A stretch of 64,000 nt of DNA, from NCBI GenBank assembly GCA_033085395.1, contig JANQBS010000050.1:124001-188000 (forward strand). Direction: 5' to 3'. The position numbers were made by a program, and so were the translations under genes. Shown here one piece after another: positions 31,817 through 43,798 of the stretch. A model generated the notes under the pieces. The model did no database searches and was not told the DNA's origin. It saw only the letters and a program-made list of their open reading frames with translations. How positions within the stretch are numbered: position 1 is the first letter of the stretch; every line of letters begins with the position of its first letter. The stretch is from Xanthoparmelia taractica (Eukaryota; Ascomycota; Lecanoromycetes; Lecanorales; Parmeliaceae).

Positions 31817-33469
31817 ATGGGTAAATCAAAACGCAAGCACCCTGATATCGAAGAGACCCTCGCAAGGCCATGGTGCTATTACTGCGAGCGGGACTTCGAC
31901 GACCTCAAAATCCTCATCAATCATCAGAAGGCCAAGCACTTCAAGTGTGAGCGATGTGCACGGAGACTGAACACGGCAGGCGGTTTGTGGTACTCTCGTA
32001 TCATACCAGTTCCTCAGCTAACACAGCCTCCAGGTCTGTCAGTCCATATGACCCAAGTTCACAAGGAGACCCTCACGATCATTGAGAACGCGCTCCCCAA
32101 TCGGTCAGGCTTGGATGTCGAGATCTTCGGCATGGAGGGTATTCCGGACGATGTCGCCCAAAGTCACAATCAGCGCGTCCTGCAGCAATTCGCCCAAGCT
32201 GAAGCTGAGCGCCGGGCTGCCACAGGCAACCTTGGACCCGCTGGGGGTGGAGGTACACCCAAGAAACCCAAGTTTGAGCCTCCGTCCGATCTGAAGAAGC
32301 GCTTGGCAGAACACAAGGCTAAGAAGGCTGCAGAAGAGGCAGCTGGGATTAGCAGTGGAGGTAATACGCCTAGTGGGATGGCGCAAGGCAACCAGAGCCC
32401 TGGTTTGGGTCAAAGTCCTGGCAATTATGTGAGTCATTTGACAACCCTGTTCATGCGACTCATACTAAGAGGTTTCGACAAGGCTGGCTCGCCAGGTTAT
32501 CCTCCCCAGCAGCAGCAGCAACAGCAAGTACCATTTGTAGGCACCCCTCAAAACTCGTCCTATTCTGCCTTTCCTCAACCTTATGCCCAGCAACCACCGC
32601 CTTACCAACAACCGCAGTCTCCTTTCCCCCCGCAACAGCAAGGTTTTGGTCCACCTCCAAATCAAGGGTTTGGGCCACCTCAACAATTTCCCCAGCAAAG
32701 CGGGCCTGGCTTTCAACCTCAATTTCAAACCGGACCACCACCTTCTCAATTCCAGACCGGTCCTCCTACCTTCCCAAATGGTCCTTCGCAGTTCCCAAAT
32801 GGACCGGCACCTTATCCAAACCCGCCACCGAACCAGTTTCCGGGTGGTCCACCGCCGTTTCCAAACGGGCCTCCCTCTCAGTTCCAGAATGGCCTTCCGA
32901 ATTTCCCGAATGGTTCATATGGGGGTTCTCCACCCCCTCCATTCCAACCGAACCAACTCCAGCCTCCACAAAACCATACACCGCCACAAAATACCGTGCC
33001 TCAACGTCCTGGAAGTCTGCCGCCAGCACCTGGATTGCCTCAAAGACCTTCTTTCGGTGCGCCGCCAGTGAACGCCTTCCAAATGCAGCAAATGCACCAA
33101 GGACAGCTACCTGGACCACCCAATCTTACAGATCATTCCCACAACGCTCAACAGCTGCACGTACAGAATGGAGGCTCTGGTGTGCCAGCTGGTAGTGGAC
33201 CTCCATCGAACCTGCTATCGGCCCCTCCGCTATCGGCCAACGCTACTTCTCTGGATGATCTTCTTTCTGGCGCGGCTAAAGACGCAGACAAAGCTGCGGG
33301 TGCTGCAGAGACCAAGTCAGAGTTGCCCAAGACCGAAGAGCCTACAGGAGAGAAAAAGGGAAAGAAGGACAAGGATAAGAACATGAAGCTGATATACTCA
33401 GACAATGAAGTCAGTCCGGAGGAGAAGATGGCTCAGATGCCCAGGTATGCATTCGCTCCTAGTGGATAG
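31817..33469 (+). CDS. BuGZ/ZNF207-like C2H2 zinc-finger protein
   Basis: Three exons, 31817-31982, 32034-32428, 32483-33469, encode 515 residues. Both introns (51 and 54 bp) are multiples of three and stop-free, so an unspliced frame is also open; the ATG at 31817 (MGKSKRKH) and removal of the introns restore family sequence (LNTAGG-LSVHMTQVH). Two fingers: C20-x2-C23...H36, H41 and C44-x2-C47...H60, H65, then the family signature DVEIFGMEGIP. The remaining two thirds is Gln/Pro-rich, low complexity and likely to phase-separate, as in metazoan BuGZ. The C terminus is KMAQMPRYAFAPSG. In animals BuGZ binds Bub3 and spindle microtubules; in fungi the role is inferred from homology. A GLEBS-like Bub3 motif was not identified. 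Confidence 0.9.
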   Translation: MGKSKRKHPDIEETLARPWCYYCERDFDDLKILINHQKAKHFKCERCARRLNTAGGLWYSRIIPVPQLTQPPGLSVHMTQVHKETLTIIENALPNRSGLDVEIFGMEGIPDDVAQSHNQRVLQQFAQAEAERRAATGNLGPAGGGGTPKKPKFEPPSDLKKRLAEHKAKKAAEEAAGISSGGNTPSGMAQGNQSPGLGQSPGNYVSHLTTLFMRLILRGFDKAGSPGYPPQQQQQQQVPFVGTPQNSSYSAFPQPYAQQPPPYQQPQSPFPPQQQGFGPPPNQGFGPPQQFPQQSGPGFQPQFQTGPPPSQFQTGPPTFPNGPSQFPNGPAPYPNPPPNQFPGGPPPFPNGPPSQFQNGLPNFPNGSYGGSPPPPFQPNQLQPPQNHTPPQNTVPQRPGSLPPAPGLPQRPSFGAPPVNAFQMQQMHQGQLPGPPNLTDHSHNAQQLHVQNGGSGVPAGSGPPSNLLSAPPLSANATSLDDLLSGAAKDADKAAGAAETKSELPKTEEPTGEKKGKKDKDKNMKLIYSDNEVSPEEKMAQMPRYAFAPSG

Positions 33470-34536
33470 TCGGTTCGGGATCAAGGCAACAGCCTGGGGC
33501 AAGCAACTACCACAGCAGACTCCATGCTACTTGGATCCCGCAACATTTCGCAATACCGTCAGTCCTAGAATGCTCCTTTCATCATCCTCTTTGCCGACAT
33601 CATTCCGTGCAAGATCCATACTGGGCTGGAGAGCAGGAGGCGGAGAAAGATAAGTCACTGGCTCAACATTACACATCGGCGAGTGTGCTTCATTGATCAT
33701 AACAGCGGTACCATGAGCTTACCCCGAATTTACTTACAACCTCGACGTCGATATGCACAACATGCTTACTTGGTGGATGACATCGGGGTGAGTGGACTTG
33801 CTGGTCACCTGGGAGCTTGCGTCTGACATGGGGTATTGACTGACAGTCGTCCTCGGAGGATGTAGCGGTGGATGGTCTCATGCAGAGTAATAGATAGCAG
33901 CTCATAATGGGTTTGGCGGTGCTGCTTTATGTAAGTGCAACATGGTTAGTCGTCTCATCTCCCAATCGAGTATTTTGTCTCTTGAATTGGCAACCCTCCA
34001 CTCTACAATGAATAGATGAGGCAAGGGAAAGATGGCAGTGGGTTGTGAACGTATGGGAAGAAGGGCAGCATGACTATGGTGCGTTCCAAGCTCGCTATTC
34101 CGATATTGCAATATTCTCGCCCCTATCCTATCAGTATCTCCGTAGGCAACATAGATATGGTATAACCTTCCATGAGGATCAACTCTGCACATATTCGATT
34201 TTCGTCTTAGCGACTTAGCACGGGTTTCTTAGGCAGAGTATGGGGCCTTTGTATATAAAACATTATACAATTGCTAGTTGCCAGTGCTAGGTAGTCATGA
34301 TATTAATCTAGATACAATTTAGCATCGAATTGGTGCAATGTACTGAGGCGAGTTTAACTAGTGTAATATTCTAGCCTGTAATCTAGCAATACTAAATACA
34401 TATCACAAGCGCCATATTCTTTACCAAGACCATCCTTCTTACCGTAGACACTAAGGTACCCATTCCTCTTGTCAACATATTACTCATCAAGTGCTTCTAC
34501 ATCACATCACCTCCCTCACCCCACACGTCTTCAAAC
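33470..34536. other. intergenic, no gene seen
   Basis: About 1.07 kb, A/T-rich from about 34200 onward. No domain-bearing frame. Confidence 0.45.
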
Positions 34537-35148
34537 ATGGCATCCAACGAGATGGACATTGACAGCTCTCCGCCGCGCAACGGCTCCAAACCCTCTACGA
34601 CCGACCAGCACACCTCTTCCGGAGCCGTAGCCGTGCGCTCGATCGAAGGTTGGATTATACTCGTCACTAATGTACATGAAGAAGCGAGCGAGGAGGATTT
34701 GCAGGAGCTGTTTGGCGAATATGGGGACATCAAGAACCTGCATATGAATCTGGATCGAAGGACTGGGTACGTCAAGGTACGTCTACACTATATTGCTAAG
34801 CTTTGGCGGCCCAGCAACACCGGTCAATTGGCATGGACTGTGGCGGGATTGCGCGTGGTTGGGCGTCCTACGCGAGAGGAGGAGATGGAAGAGTGATGGC
34901 TAACGTGCGATGTACTTACACAGGGGTACGTACTGGTCGAATACCCAACGGTTGCAAACGCCAAAGCAGCTATCGATGGAGCCAATGGTACGAAGTTGCT
35001 CGATCAGACCATTAGCGTCGACTTTGCCTTTGTGAGACCGCCGCCTAAGGAGGGGAAGCAGGGGCAGGGAAGAGGCGGAGGGAAAGGGGCAAGGGGTGGG
35101 AGGAATAGAAGTAGGAGTCCGGAGGGGGATGGAATGAAGGATGAGTAG
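34537..35148 (+). CDS. Y14/RBM8A-like RNA-binding protein (exon junction complex)
   Basis: Two exons, 34537-34776 and 34924-35148 (147-bp intron), give 154 residues, close to Y14 length. A disordered acidic N terminus leads into one RRM (about 38-120): RNP2 [10 protein letters not shown], linker [20 protein letters not shown]1 KGYVLVEY and FAFVRPP. The C terminus is Gly/Arg/Ser-rich and ends MKDE. With Mago it forms the core EJC heterodimer deposited on spliced mRNA. The intron-dense genes around it fit a functional EJC. The unspliced frame would end at 34896 within RNP1, so splicing is required. Confidence 0.93.
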
Positions 35149-36870
35149 TTGGAGGATGGGAGACTATGACGGATGTGAAAGATGGTAGGATAATGAGGAT
35201 ACGGAGGAAAGGACAAGCGGAATCAGTCGATGTGGGGAAGGTGAATGTGCATGTCATGCTACATGGTGCCGAGAAGCTTCATTACGAGGACTTCATCGGC
35301 ATGCCTGTTTCAGGAGATCTAGGTATACATGCCCGCTCAGTTCTCGCGGACAAGGATATATACTAACGTTAAGTAGTGATGCCGCGAATATGTGAGATCG
35401 AGAATGGAACTTGAAATTCAACTTTTCCAGGCAAAGATTTCCATCTTCCGCGCTGCTGTACGCTTTCTCGATCTACATGGCCACTCTCATCACTGCAAAA
35501 CACTAACCAGCCCAAGACTCATGCAGAAACAGAGCCCTGGACATAGCAGCTGCCATCGACGACATAAAATACTTGACCTACACCACACTCCACTGCTAAC
35601 TCCGCTTCGAAAGTCCGCTCCACCATAATCCTTCACCACCCACCATCGCCATACCCAAACCCTCCCTCAAGCCATAACAGATCACTCCCCATGGCGCAAA
35701 ATACGCCCCACGCCTCCCCGAATTCAACCCGCAATCGACTCCGTATACTCCCCAAAGATGGGGTCCTTTCTACAAAGTCCGCAAGAAAAAGCAACAGCTG
35801 CACCAGCTTTGGCTTATGGCGTTTCAATTCGCTTTTCAGGGCGCTAGGCATCCCATAATAGCTAGTAATGCCCTCGTCTCCATATGGCGCTCCAAAGGAA
35901 TCACTTTGGAGGATGTTGCTGGACCGCTTTGTTGGTACCGTGTTGGTCGCCGCGCTCCTGTCGACGCGATGGTTCGGGTCCGACATGTCGATGTGGTTTT
36001 GCGGATCCCGTATGCCAAACGACGCGGATTTGAGTATGCGGAGGCTGTCTTAGCTGTGACTCCCAAAGCTATTCGGCCTTCACCGACGAGTTCTTTCATG
36101 CCGAGTACCAATTTTGAGGCTATTGAACCTCTTCTACCACATACATTACCCCGAGCCTCAGACACCTTTCAACGCACAGCCCGAATTAACCACTTCCACA
36201 ACTCTATAAACCTTCGGTCTCCTCGATCTCTTTTTTCATTAGGCGACTAATGAGCAAAGTTTTAACTTCCATCGCTCGCTCGGTAGAGGATATGGAGAAC
36301 GCAGAAGGACGCATGCAACAACCCTTTCGTCCACATTCAAGCACCAACAGCCGATGATGACATTGAAACGGGGCGTGGGCGCGGTAACACCGACTGAAAA
36401 CAGTGTTGTCGAGGCCAATAATTGGGTTCATACCTCGCAGCCCCGAACATCTTTCTCGTCTACCAGTGACGGTCGTTATTGGCTTCCATGCTTTAAAATC
36501 TCTAGTCATGTGAACGAAAAAAGAGATTTCACATACGTTTAGACTTGGCAAAAGTGGTTGCAATGAAAGGTACCCTACCGTTGTCCGCCTAACTGCCAAG
36601 TGCGTTGCCTTGTACTAGTGTTCCTGAATTGGAAGGTGGAAAGATATCGCTGATTCGCTTAAACGACGGCGAGGTATTGCTAGCTGTACTGTTATCAAAG
36701 GTTTTCAGCTGCGGAGCTTAACCAATCAGTCCCCATCTACAAGACCCTGCATAGCCATTTGAATCCTCCACCAGCAACCCCGCTCTGTCCATTTTCGTTC
36801 TGCATAAAAGCAATTATTCTTCCAACAGCTATATCCTTCCACCATTCTTTCACATTTATTTCGAGATACC
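35149..36870. other. intergenic; overlapping frames of doubtful status
   Basis: About 1.7 kb. Between 35633 and 36250 long frames overlap on both strands (35816-36250 plus; 35836-36165 and 35633-35986 minus). None shows a domain, and I cannot tell which, if any, is coding. The last 150 bp are the P450 leader. Confidence 0.4.
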
Positions 36871-38465
36871 ATGGCTTCACTAACAATCATTGGAGTCTCT
36901 CTCCTGCTATTGCTCTTGCTCTACAGATACGTTTTCTTCCCCATCTTCTTCTCCCCTCTATCAAAAATCCCCAATGCCCACTTTTCAGCCCCCATTCTCC
37001 CACTATGGATCCGGTCTAAACGACAAAATGGTGCAGCGGTCCGCACTCTCTTCGCTCTCCATGAAAAGCATGGTCCCGTGGTAAGACTTGGTCCCAATGA
37101 GATCAGTGTCAATAGTGCGGAAGCCCTACGGACGGTATACATTGGCGGCTTCGAGAAACAAAGGTGGTATCTTGACGCATTTGTCAACTATGGCACTCCC
37201 AACTTGGTCTCCATGTTGGAACATAAGCCACACTCGGTGCAGAAACGGATGGTGTCGAATGTCTACTCCAAGTCTTACTTGCAAACCTCCAGTGATTTGC
37301 AGACGATATCTGATCGCTTGATATTTGACCGTTTGCTACCAATATTGCAACAGGTTGAACAGCACGGTAGGGAGTTGGATGTACTGGAATTCACCCAGGC
37401 TGTCGGTATGGATTTCACATCTGCGTACCTTTTCGGCCTGTCCAATAGCACCAATTTCATGCACAACGCCGAGTACCGCCATTACTGGCTCGAAGATTAC
37501 AAGACCTTCAAAACACAGCTTCCGCAAGACCGTGCAGGCGGCGAAGTCGAAAAGTCGTGCCTCTCCATGTGTGAAGCCGCGGAGCGCTTCATCCACTCAG
37601 ACGAGAAAGTGAGCGATGATCCATCAGCGACACAGCCTGTAGTCTACGGTCGTCTGGCCAAATCTCTCCGTGAATCCGCGCTGTCTGATGACCCGAGCTT
37701 GAAACCCACCATCGTGACCGCGGCGTCGGAAATGCTGGACCATCTTATAGCAGGCCATGAGACTTCAGGCATCACGCTCACTTACCTCATGTACGAGATG
37801 TCTCAGCGCCCTGACCTTCAGGACCGTCTCCGCGCCGAACTCCTCACTCTTAACCCTCCAATTGTCTACCCGAGGGCGGGTAACGACACCATCGCCACCG
37901 ACGGAAACACAGGCGACAGCCGCCGTCTCCCCTCCCCACGCTCCATCGACGCCCTCCCCCTCCTCAACAACATCCTCCAAGAAACCCTCCGTCTCTACGC
38001 CGCCGCGCCAGCCCAACAGCCGCGCATCACCCCTTCCCATCCTCCCACCGGCACGACTATTGACGGCTACAGCAATATTCCAGGCGGCGTCGTCGTCAGC
38101 GCCAACGCGCACAGTCTCCATAGGAACAAGGCGGTATTTCCGGAGCCGGAGGCGTGGAGGCCGGAGAGGTGGGATGGGGGCGAGGGGAAGAGGGAGGAGA
38201 TGAAGAGGTGGTTTTGGGCGTTTGGGAGTGGGGGGAGGATGTGTTTGGGGAGTCATTTTGCGTTGCAAGGTGGGTTTTTGTCTCGCTTTTTTAGAAGGTG
38301 GGTTATATTAATGTTGACGGTGTTGCAGAGATGAAGTTGGTTATTGCGGCTATCTATACGAATTTTAGGACGGAGGTTGTGGATGGTGAGGGGATGGAGC
38401 AGGTGGATTCGTATGTTGCGGGTCCGGTGGGCGGGAAGTGCGTTTTGAGGTTTAAGCGTGTTTGA
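36871..38465 (+). CDS. cytochrome P450 monooxygenase
   Basis: Two exons, 36871-38269 and 38329-38465 (59-bp intron), give 511 residues, normal for a microsomal P450. N-terminal membrane anchor about 5-24 followed by a short proline motif. I-helix AGHETS (about 293-298), ExxR in ETLR (about 370), PERW (about 430), heme loop FGSGGRMCLGSHFAL with the axial Cys near 458. All catalytic elements are present, so it should be a heme-thiolate monooxygenase in the ER using CPR. The substrate is unknown. No polyketide, NRPS or terpene gene lies within the window, so it is not in an evident biosynthetic cluster. The unspliced frame would lose the last helix and tail. Confidence 0.93.
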
Positions 38466-39075
38466 AGATTGGCTTTTGCGTAGGAGACGGCTGGAGATGG
38501 TGTTTCTCGATGAGGAACGAGTTTGTCGGTGGATGGTGGGTTAGAGACTTGGATTGTTGGTCGTATTGTACGGTGTTTGGTTGTAGGAGAGGGACCTTTA
38601 TTGCGTGATGTATTACAGAATGACTTTCCGCAGGCTTCTTGTGTACGTTTCAATCTGAAATACTCTCCTCTGGCTAGGCGGAATTTTTTTTGGTCTCGTT
38701 TGCCAGTGAGTAGGAGAAAGGTGCAACTCGTGATGAGTAGCGAGTCGTGCTTTATACCCCGATGTGTGGCACTCATTGCACCGCAATACATGTGGGCGTA
38801 AGAAGGTAGGGGCTGGCGAGTGGATTGGAAGGAAGGGTTGGGTGAACGGTCTTTTGTGTTGGTGCGTGGAGGTGTGATAACGGGGTACTACAGCTAACAG
38901 CGCTTTTCATGAATACTGAGATCTGTAGACAGGATAGAACAGTGTTGTCTTCTCGTTGATTATTCTGGTGCTAGATACACGAATACTATCTGAAGCCGAG
39001 AGCCAATGGTCCAGAAAAGCCTGAGGCCATTTCCTTGGATCATTGTTCGACTCCCAAGGGAAGAACGTGATGGCT
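38466..39075. other. convergent 3-prime spacer
   Basis: About 610 bp between the P450 and MYND-gene 3-prime ends. No feature beyond their presumed terminators. Confidence 0.45.
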
Positions 39076-40330
39076 TCATGGCTTCTTATCAAAGACGTTG
39101 TACGAGTCGAACTGGCGGACGTACTTTACGATGTATAGAGCCAATGGCATAACAGGGATCGTGAGACCGAACTGAGCGCCGGACATGTCCAGAGCGTAGT
39201 ACTCGCCGTTCTTCATCATGACGGTCAGGATCTTGTGCTTGTCTCTGCCCGCTTGCCAGTCCTGGCCGGTGTAGCGGCGGCGTAGGGTCTTGAAGGACAG
39301 GGTGACTTGGCGAATTTCAGTGTATAGGTCTGGCGATGTATGGTAGATGCATCAGTGTCGTGGTTCGGGACAGCTCGGCTACAGGTTGAGGGCGTTGCTT
39401 ACCTTTTAGACGCTCCTTCACCCTATCAGCCAATCTCCCAGAGAGATCACTTCCTACGAGGCACGAGAAATAGGCCTCTGTTTCTTCGGCATTGGTACTC
39501 GTGTCGCGAAGGAGGGCGATGGCGTTGGTGGTACGTTGCACGGAGTCCTTTTCGTACAGGATCATTTGGTTGGCGTTGAGGGTTTTGGACGCCAGCATCA
39601 GCACGATCAGGCCTTGACAGTACCCGCGATATGTCTTCCGTAGCGCTTCCCCTGCTTCGTATAAGTTTCGGCGAGCTTGGGCTGCTAGGCACGCCTCTTT
39701 GTGCTCGGACCAGTGGGTTGTTTGGCACGCGGGGCTGCAGTAGTAAACTGCTTCGACAAGGCCTCCATCGAAGCCGTTGGGTGCTGCTTCGCATGCTTTG
39801 CATGCGTCTGTTGCTTGGTTTTTGCATGAGGCGCAAGAGTGGATTTCGTTGGGTTGGGTAACCGCTTGGTCGGTCTGGTGGGCTTCATGTCCCCCACTGG
39901 CGGAGGCTTGGTGGGGATGAACTTCGTAGGGTGAAGGTGCAGAACCTTGGATTTCGTGAGCTTGGGTTTCGTGAGCTTGGGTTTCGTGAGCTTGGGTTTC
40001 GTGAGCTTGGGTTTCGCGAGCCGGGGCTTCGTGGAGCTGAGGTTCATGAGTCTGGAGCTTGGGGGTCTCGACTCGGAGGGGTTGGACTTCTTTGGCTGGG
40101 GATTCATGGAAGTCGGATTTGAGCGATCTTATCTCTCGAAATGCCTTGGTTGCTTTGCAAAAGGCTTTATGATGGCGCCAGTCTTCTTTCTGACAGGATT
40201 TCCCACAATATCGCGTTGTTGCCATAAGGTCTCCGGAGACGGGATGTTCTGTTTTGCAACCCTTGCATACCAGTGGTGCTGGATTTCCACAGCGAACGCA
40301 CTGAGATACTGCTGCACCAGCTGTCTCCAT
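39076..40330 (-). CDS. double MYND-type zinc-finger protein with pentapeptide repeats
   Basis: Two exons, 40330-39403 and 39329-39076 (73-bp intron), give 393 residues. A first MYND finger lies at the N terminus (C11, C14, C22, C25, then YCGKSC and HHKAFC), a second near 165-210 (CASCKNQ...CKAC...YYCSPAC...HKEAC). Between them is a Glu/Gln/His-rich linker containing four or five tandem TQAHE-type pentapeptides. The C-terminal half is helical and ends with the spliced exon (TLRRRYTGQDWQAGRDKHKI...FDKKP). MYND fingers mediate protein-protein contacts with proline-rich partners; no SET domain is present. It diverges from 40735 across a 404-bp promoter. Confidence 0.85.
39953..40035 (-). repeat. 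15-bp tandem repeat inside the MYND gene
   Basis: GAGCTTGGGTTTCGT is repeated about four times nearly perfectly, flanked by two degenerate units. It encodes the TQAHE pentapeptide array and, being a multiple of three, can vary in copy number without frameshift. Confidence 0.9.
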
Positions 40331-40734
40331 GACTTATGAGAGCGGTTTGATATGCTGGCGAATGAGCGATGCTCTGGGTTGTAAGATGGGAAGGTGTTGT
40401 TTAGCGAATGTGATGGCGAAGGTAGGAAAGGGTGGGTCGATAAGGATGCTTTTCGTAAAGTTAACGAGTTGTCGGATTGGAGCTGGGGGTCCAAAGGAGC
40501 GGCAGTCCTTGGGAAAGAAAGTCAAAGGCGCGGTCGAGATACACCTGAGCTTAAGGAGTATCACGGAAGCTGCCAGAAGATCTTGCATTGTTTTGAATCT
40601 CCAGCAAAGCCTTGAGCCGGGTTTCAAGTCAAGACTTCGTCACATGACTCAGCCTTGCGGTAATTCTTCCTTCAACAGCTACACTCACAACTATCACAGC
40701 ACACACCTCTTCCCTTACCCTATTACAATCCATC
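40331..40734. promoter_or_regulatory. divergent promoter, MYND gene / Cys-pair protein
   Basis: A 404-bp intergenic region with start codons facing away on each side. No specific sites identified. Confidence 0.5.
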
Positions 40735-41448
40735 ATGCAATCACAATCCGTCCCAACCTCATATTCGGCACCGCCGAACACCAGCTCTCTTCCTATGACG
40801 ATAGAAGCTCTGCACGGCTACATGGACGTCCTCGCAACCAGAGACTCCGCCGCATCCTCCGTTGCGAACGATGCTTTCACCACAACCTCCCGATTCCTCG
40901 GAAGTGTAACGTATACCTCAGATATACTTCCAGGCGAGACGACATATCAAGTCATGGTCCGTTGTGTTTACCCACCAAACACACAGTCGCGCCATGCGGT
41001 AATCTGCGTGAGACTTTCCACGTCGGAATGGGAGATCGCTTGGAGCCTCTATCACGTATTCGGCATCAGGGTGAATGGAGGAGTCATTATGAATGTCGCC
41101 TCAGTATGGATGAAGGCGGTTTGTTCTTCCACCAACAATGGTCCGCCCACTCTGATTACCAGTCCTGGAAACCCTGTCAACAGGCGGAATTTTGCGAAGA
41201 TTCTTGAGCTGCTTGGCACTACGAAACAAGGCATCATTCAACTTGCTGTCATCTCGGAGGAGGAGTTCGCCCTCTGTCCAAGCTGCAACCAACAGGGTAT
41301 TGCGGGTCCGGCAATGTTGCAGCGTTTGCTTACGCGGTGTATTGATGTTCGACGTGTATGCGTGCAATGCGCGCAGCAACAGGGGTTTCCAACGGGAGCC
41401 AAAGAAGCCATCTTGAGAGGAATTCATGTCAACGTAATTCGAGGCTAA
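40735..41448 (+). CDS. hypothetical protein with two CxxC pairs, 237 aa
   Basis: The single-exon reading starts at 40735. Two spaced pairs, CPSC (about 183-186) and CVQC (about 212-215), could form one zinc ribbon-like site. No domain is recognised. The frame ends at a TAA after HVNVIRG, but downstream (41516-41603) another frame, ending at a TAG, reads TPLPINRDKEPELGTKALLEALA, which looks like a missing last exon. A donor GTAATT after GIHVN with an acceptor ending in CGAG would join it in phase. The 3-prime end is therefore uncertain. Confidence 0.6.
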   Translation: MQSQSVPTSYSAPPNTSSLPMTIEALHGYMDVLATRDSAASSVANDAFTTTSRFLGSVTYTSDILPGETTYQVMVRCVYPPNTQSRHAVICVRLSTSEWEIAWSLYHVFGIRVNGGVIMNVASVWMKAVCSSTNNGPPTLITSPGNPVNRRNFAKILELLGTTKQGIIQLAVISEEEFALCPSCNQQGIAGPAMLQRLLTRCIDVRRVCVQCAQQQGFPTGAKEAILRGIHVNVIRG

Positions 41449-41603
41449 TTCAGCTGCTGTTGACCGTATGTTTCCGCATGGGCTTGGAAGAGACAGATAG
41501 CTGACAACTTGCAGCCTCACAACTGATCGAGACACCCTTGCCGATCAACCGAGACAAGGAACCTGAGCTGGGAACGAAAGCGTTGTTGGAAGCTCTTGCG
41601 TAG

Positions 41604-43798
41604 CACTATGTGGCAATGAGAGCATCGCTGCATGGTGGTTCTTCTTCGTTGGAAACCGGCATAACATGAAGCACGATAGAAAGCAGCATGCATGGGACCA
41701 AGTCGCCAAGGGAATTGCTGTTGAGAATGCTCGAAGATTTGATGTGGTCCAACCGCTCATTACTTGATACTCGCAGCTCTTACCTTTCGCCTGTTGATAG
41801 ATTCAGAGTCCATGGCTCTGTAACCTGCTGAGCCCATCACTTTCAGGAAGCAATGCTTTTGACTGTTTCTTACCAAAGGTTGGTAGGATAGCCTACGCTC
41901 AACTCCAGTAGTCCGAAAGAATGGTCTGTCAAGTTATGTGCAATATGTTGATGAAAATGGATGGCCGTGCGACGAGGTTCCCACTGCGGAATTGTTTCCG
42001 ATCTGTCGTATTTGAGGTCACGTGCACGCACCTGTCTTGACCGCTTCTCATAATACAGAACATCTACATGCTTGACTGCTACTCTATACCTTTCCATACA
42101 TTTATATGTGAAGGTACCTCTTATACTTAGGGGAAGTTCGCTGAGCACTTTTCGTCTTTCACAAGGTTCAATATGCTGCTCGGCCATGACAATAATCAAT
42201 CGTGTGCGTCGTGGCCAAACTGCTTATAGTGATAATTCCTACTCATTGACCTTCATCCAGCCCAATTTTCAGAATGCAATGAATTGCGCTCTGTGGTCAT
42301 GACTCCCTCCAAACCGAGTACTCCAGACCCTGCGAGACTTAAAACTTTAGCGCGAAGCGACAGAATACTTGGTCCTCTCAATCCAAACGTCCCACAGGTC
42401 ATTGACTGTTGGCGAGGGTGGCCTGTTGTGTTTATCAGCATCACCAGACGCCACAACGGGTACACCTCGCTGGGGGACGACGAAGCGGGTATTTGGGCAG
42501 AAGCACAGATTTACCGTTGAACCCAGGAGGTGCTCATGTCATGAGTCCATACTACATGATAATCCTCTGCACCCCCGGCTCATGTTGCTTCAACGGTCCA
42601 AGGAAATGTCTAGTATGCTCGCACGACGTCAAGGATGGGATACAATCCTACATATCAAGCTACCCCTCTCATGCTGTGGCATGAAGCTTTAAAGAGGTAT
42701 ATGAGCCAGTCTGGCGTCGAGGTTCCTCGGTGGGCAGCGATATAGTGTCAAATCACCATGGAAGGCCGCATGGCATCGCTGCGTGGGATATTCCTACAGC
42801 CACTATACGTTTTCGCAACGAGGCCTTGGAACGATTGGTAGCTTTTGATGCGAGAATTTCCGAAGCGTTATCGATGTGCTTCCCTTATAAGACTGAGCTC
42901 TCCTGGTTTGACGAGTCTGATATCGTTTGAAGAGCTCTATCCTGATCGTTGCCTCGACTATTCCACCCTGCCGTCTCAATGTCTTACTGCTACAGCTAAC
43001 GGCATCCAATCAATCCAAGCTTCTTAACAGACCAAGTACGGATTACATCTGCCCGAAGTCGTCCAAACAATTTCACTGATTGTTGTCAGGCGGTCACAAA
43101 GGCACATAATGGAATGAAAGAGTGCGAGCGAATTTAACTAAAATATACTGGCGAACCCTAATTGATCAGATTTCGGAGAAGCTTCGGCAAGTTATTCCCT
43201 TATCTAACCGAGTTGTTGTGGCGGGACTGGACGTTATTGGGCCTGCCCTTGCTAAGCCAAGAACGAGTTACGTATTCGTGTCTTTTATACTTATAAGGCT
43301 GTTCGCCCTTGTGATGGCTAATCTTTAGGATGTCTATGGTGTCTGAAGACTAAGGTTTGAAAGGTCATAGTGATGCTACTAAGTACTCGAGAAGGATCAC
43401 AAGATTGGCAGAGAAATTCGAACCGAAAGATCCAACCGCAAGTGGAGCGGCTCCAACATGATAAACCCTGCAAGACATCCCGGGCCAACATGCAAGCCAT
43501 CGTTTAGTGTACAAGTATATCCCGCTGCGATTGTTCTCAACAGCCGACACTGAGGGTACGGGAAAGTGCAAATGTAACCTGAGCAGGCCGCGCCTTCCAG
43601 ACGTTTCCTCTTTCCTTTTTCTTCCTTACAAAACAGTTGCGTCGCGTTGTTTTTCTGTTTGTATATGCTCTCTTTGCGTCATCATTCTGGTTCCCGTTGT
43701 AAATCGTTGCCACCATGCCCATCAAGGCTTATCGCATTGCGCAACTATACTAGGTTTCGTCTACCCGTCTTGGTCAGTACACGCAGAACGGTTACAAA
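41604..43798. other. gene-poor region
   Basis: About 2.2 kb with only short, mutually overlapping frames (for example 42369-42692 and 42730-42930). Nothing recognisable. May hold decayed sequence or long UTRs. Confidence 0.45.

Noticed and set aside
32460..33405. Antisense frames over the Gln/Pro-rich part of BuGZ
   Set aside because: Repetitive coding DNA opens frames on the other strand; no domain signals.
35633..36250. Overlapping frames on both strands before the P450
   Set aside because: Neither strand has a recognisable domain or credible splice signals; kept as undecided intergenic sequence.
36871..38465. Secondary-metabolite cluster around the P450
   Set aside because: Neighbours are Y14, BuGZ, a MYND protein and a GT31 enzyme; no backbone synthase, regulator or transporter is linked.
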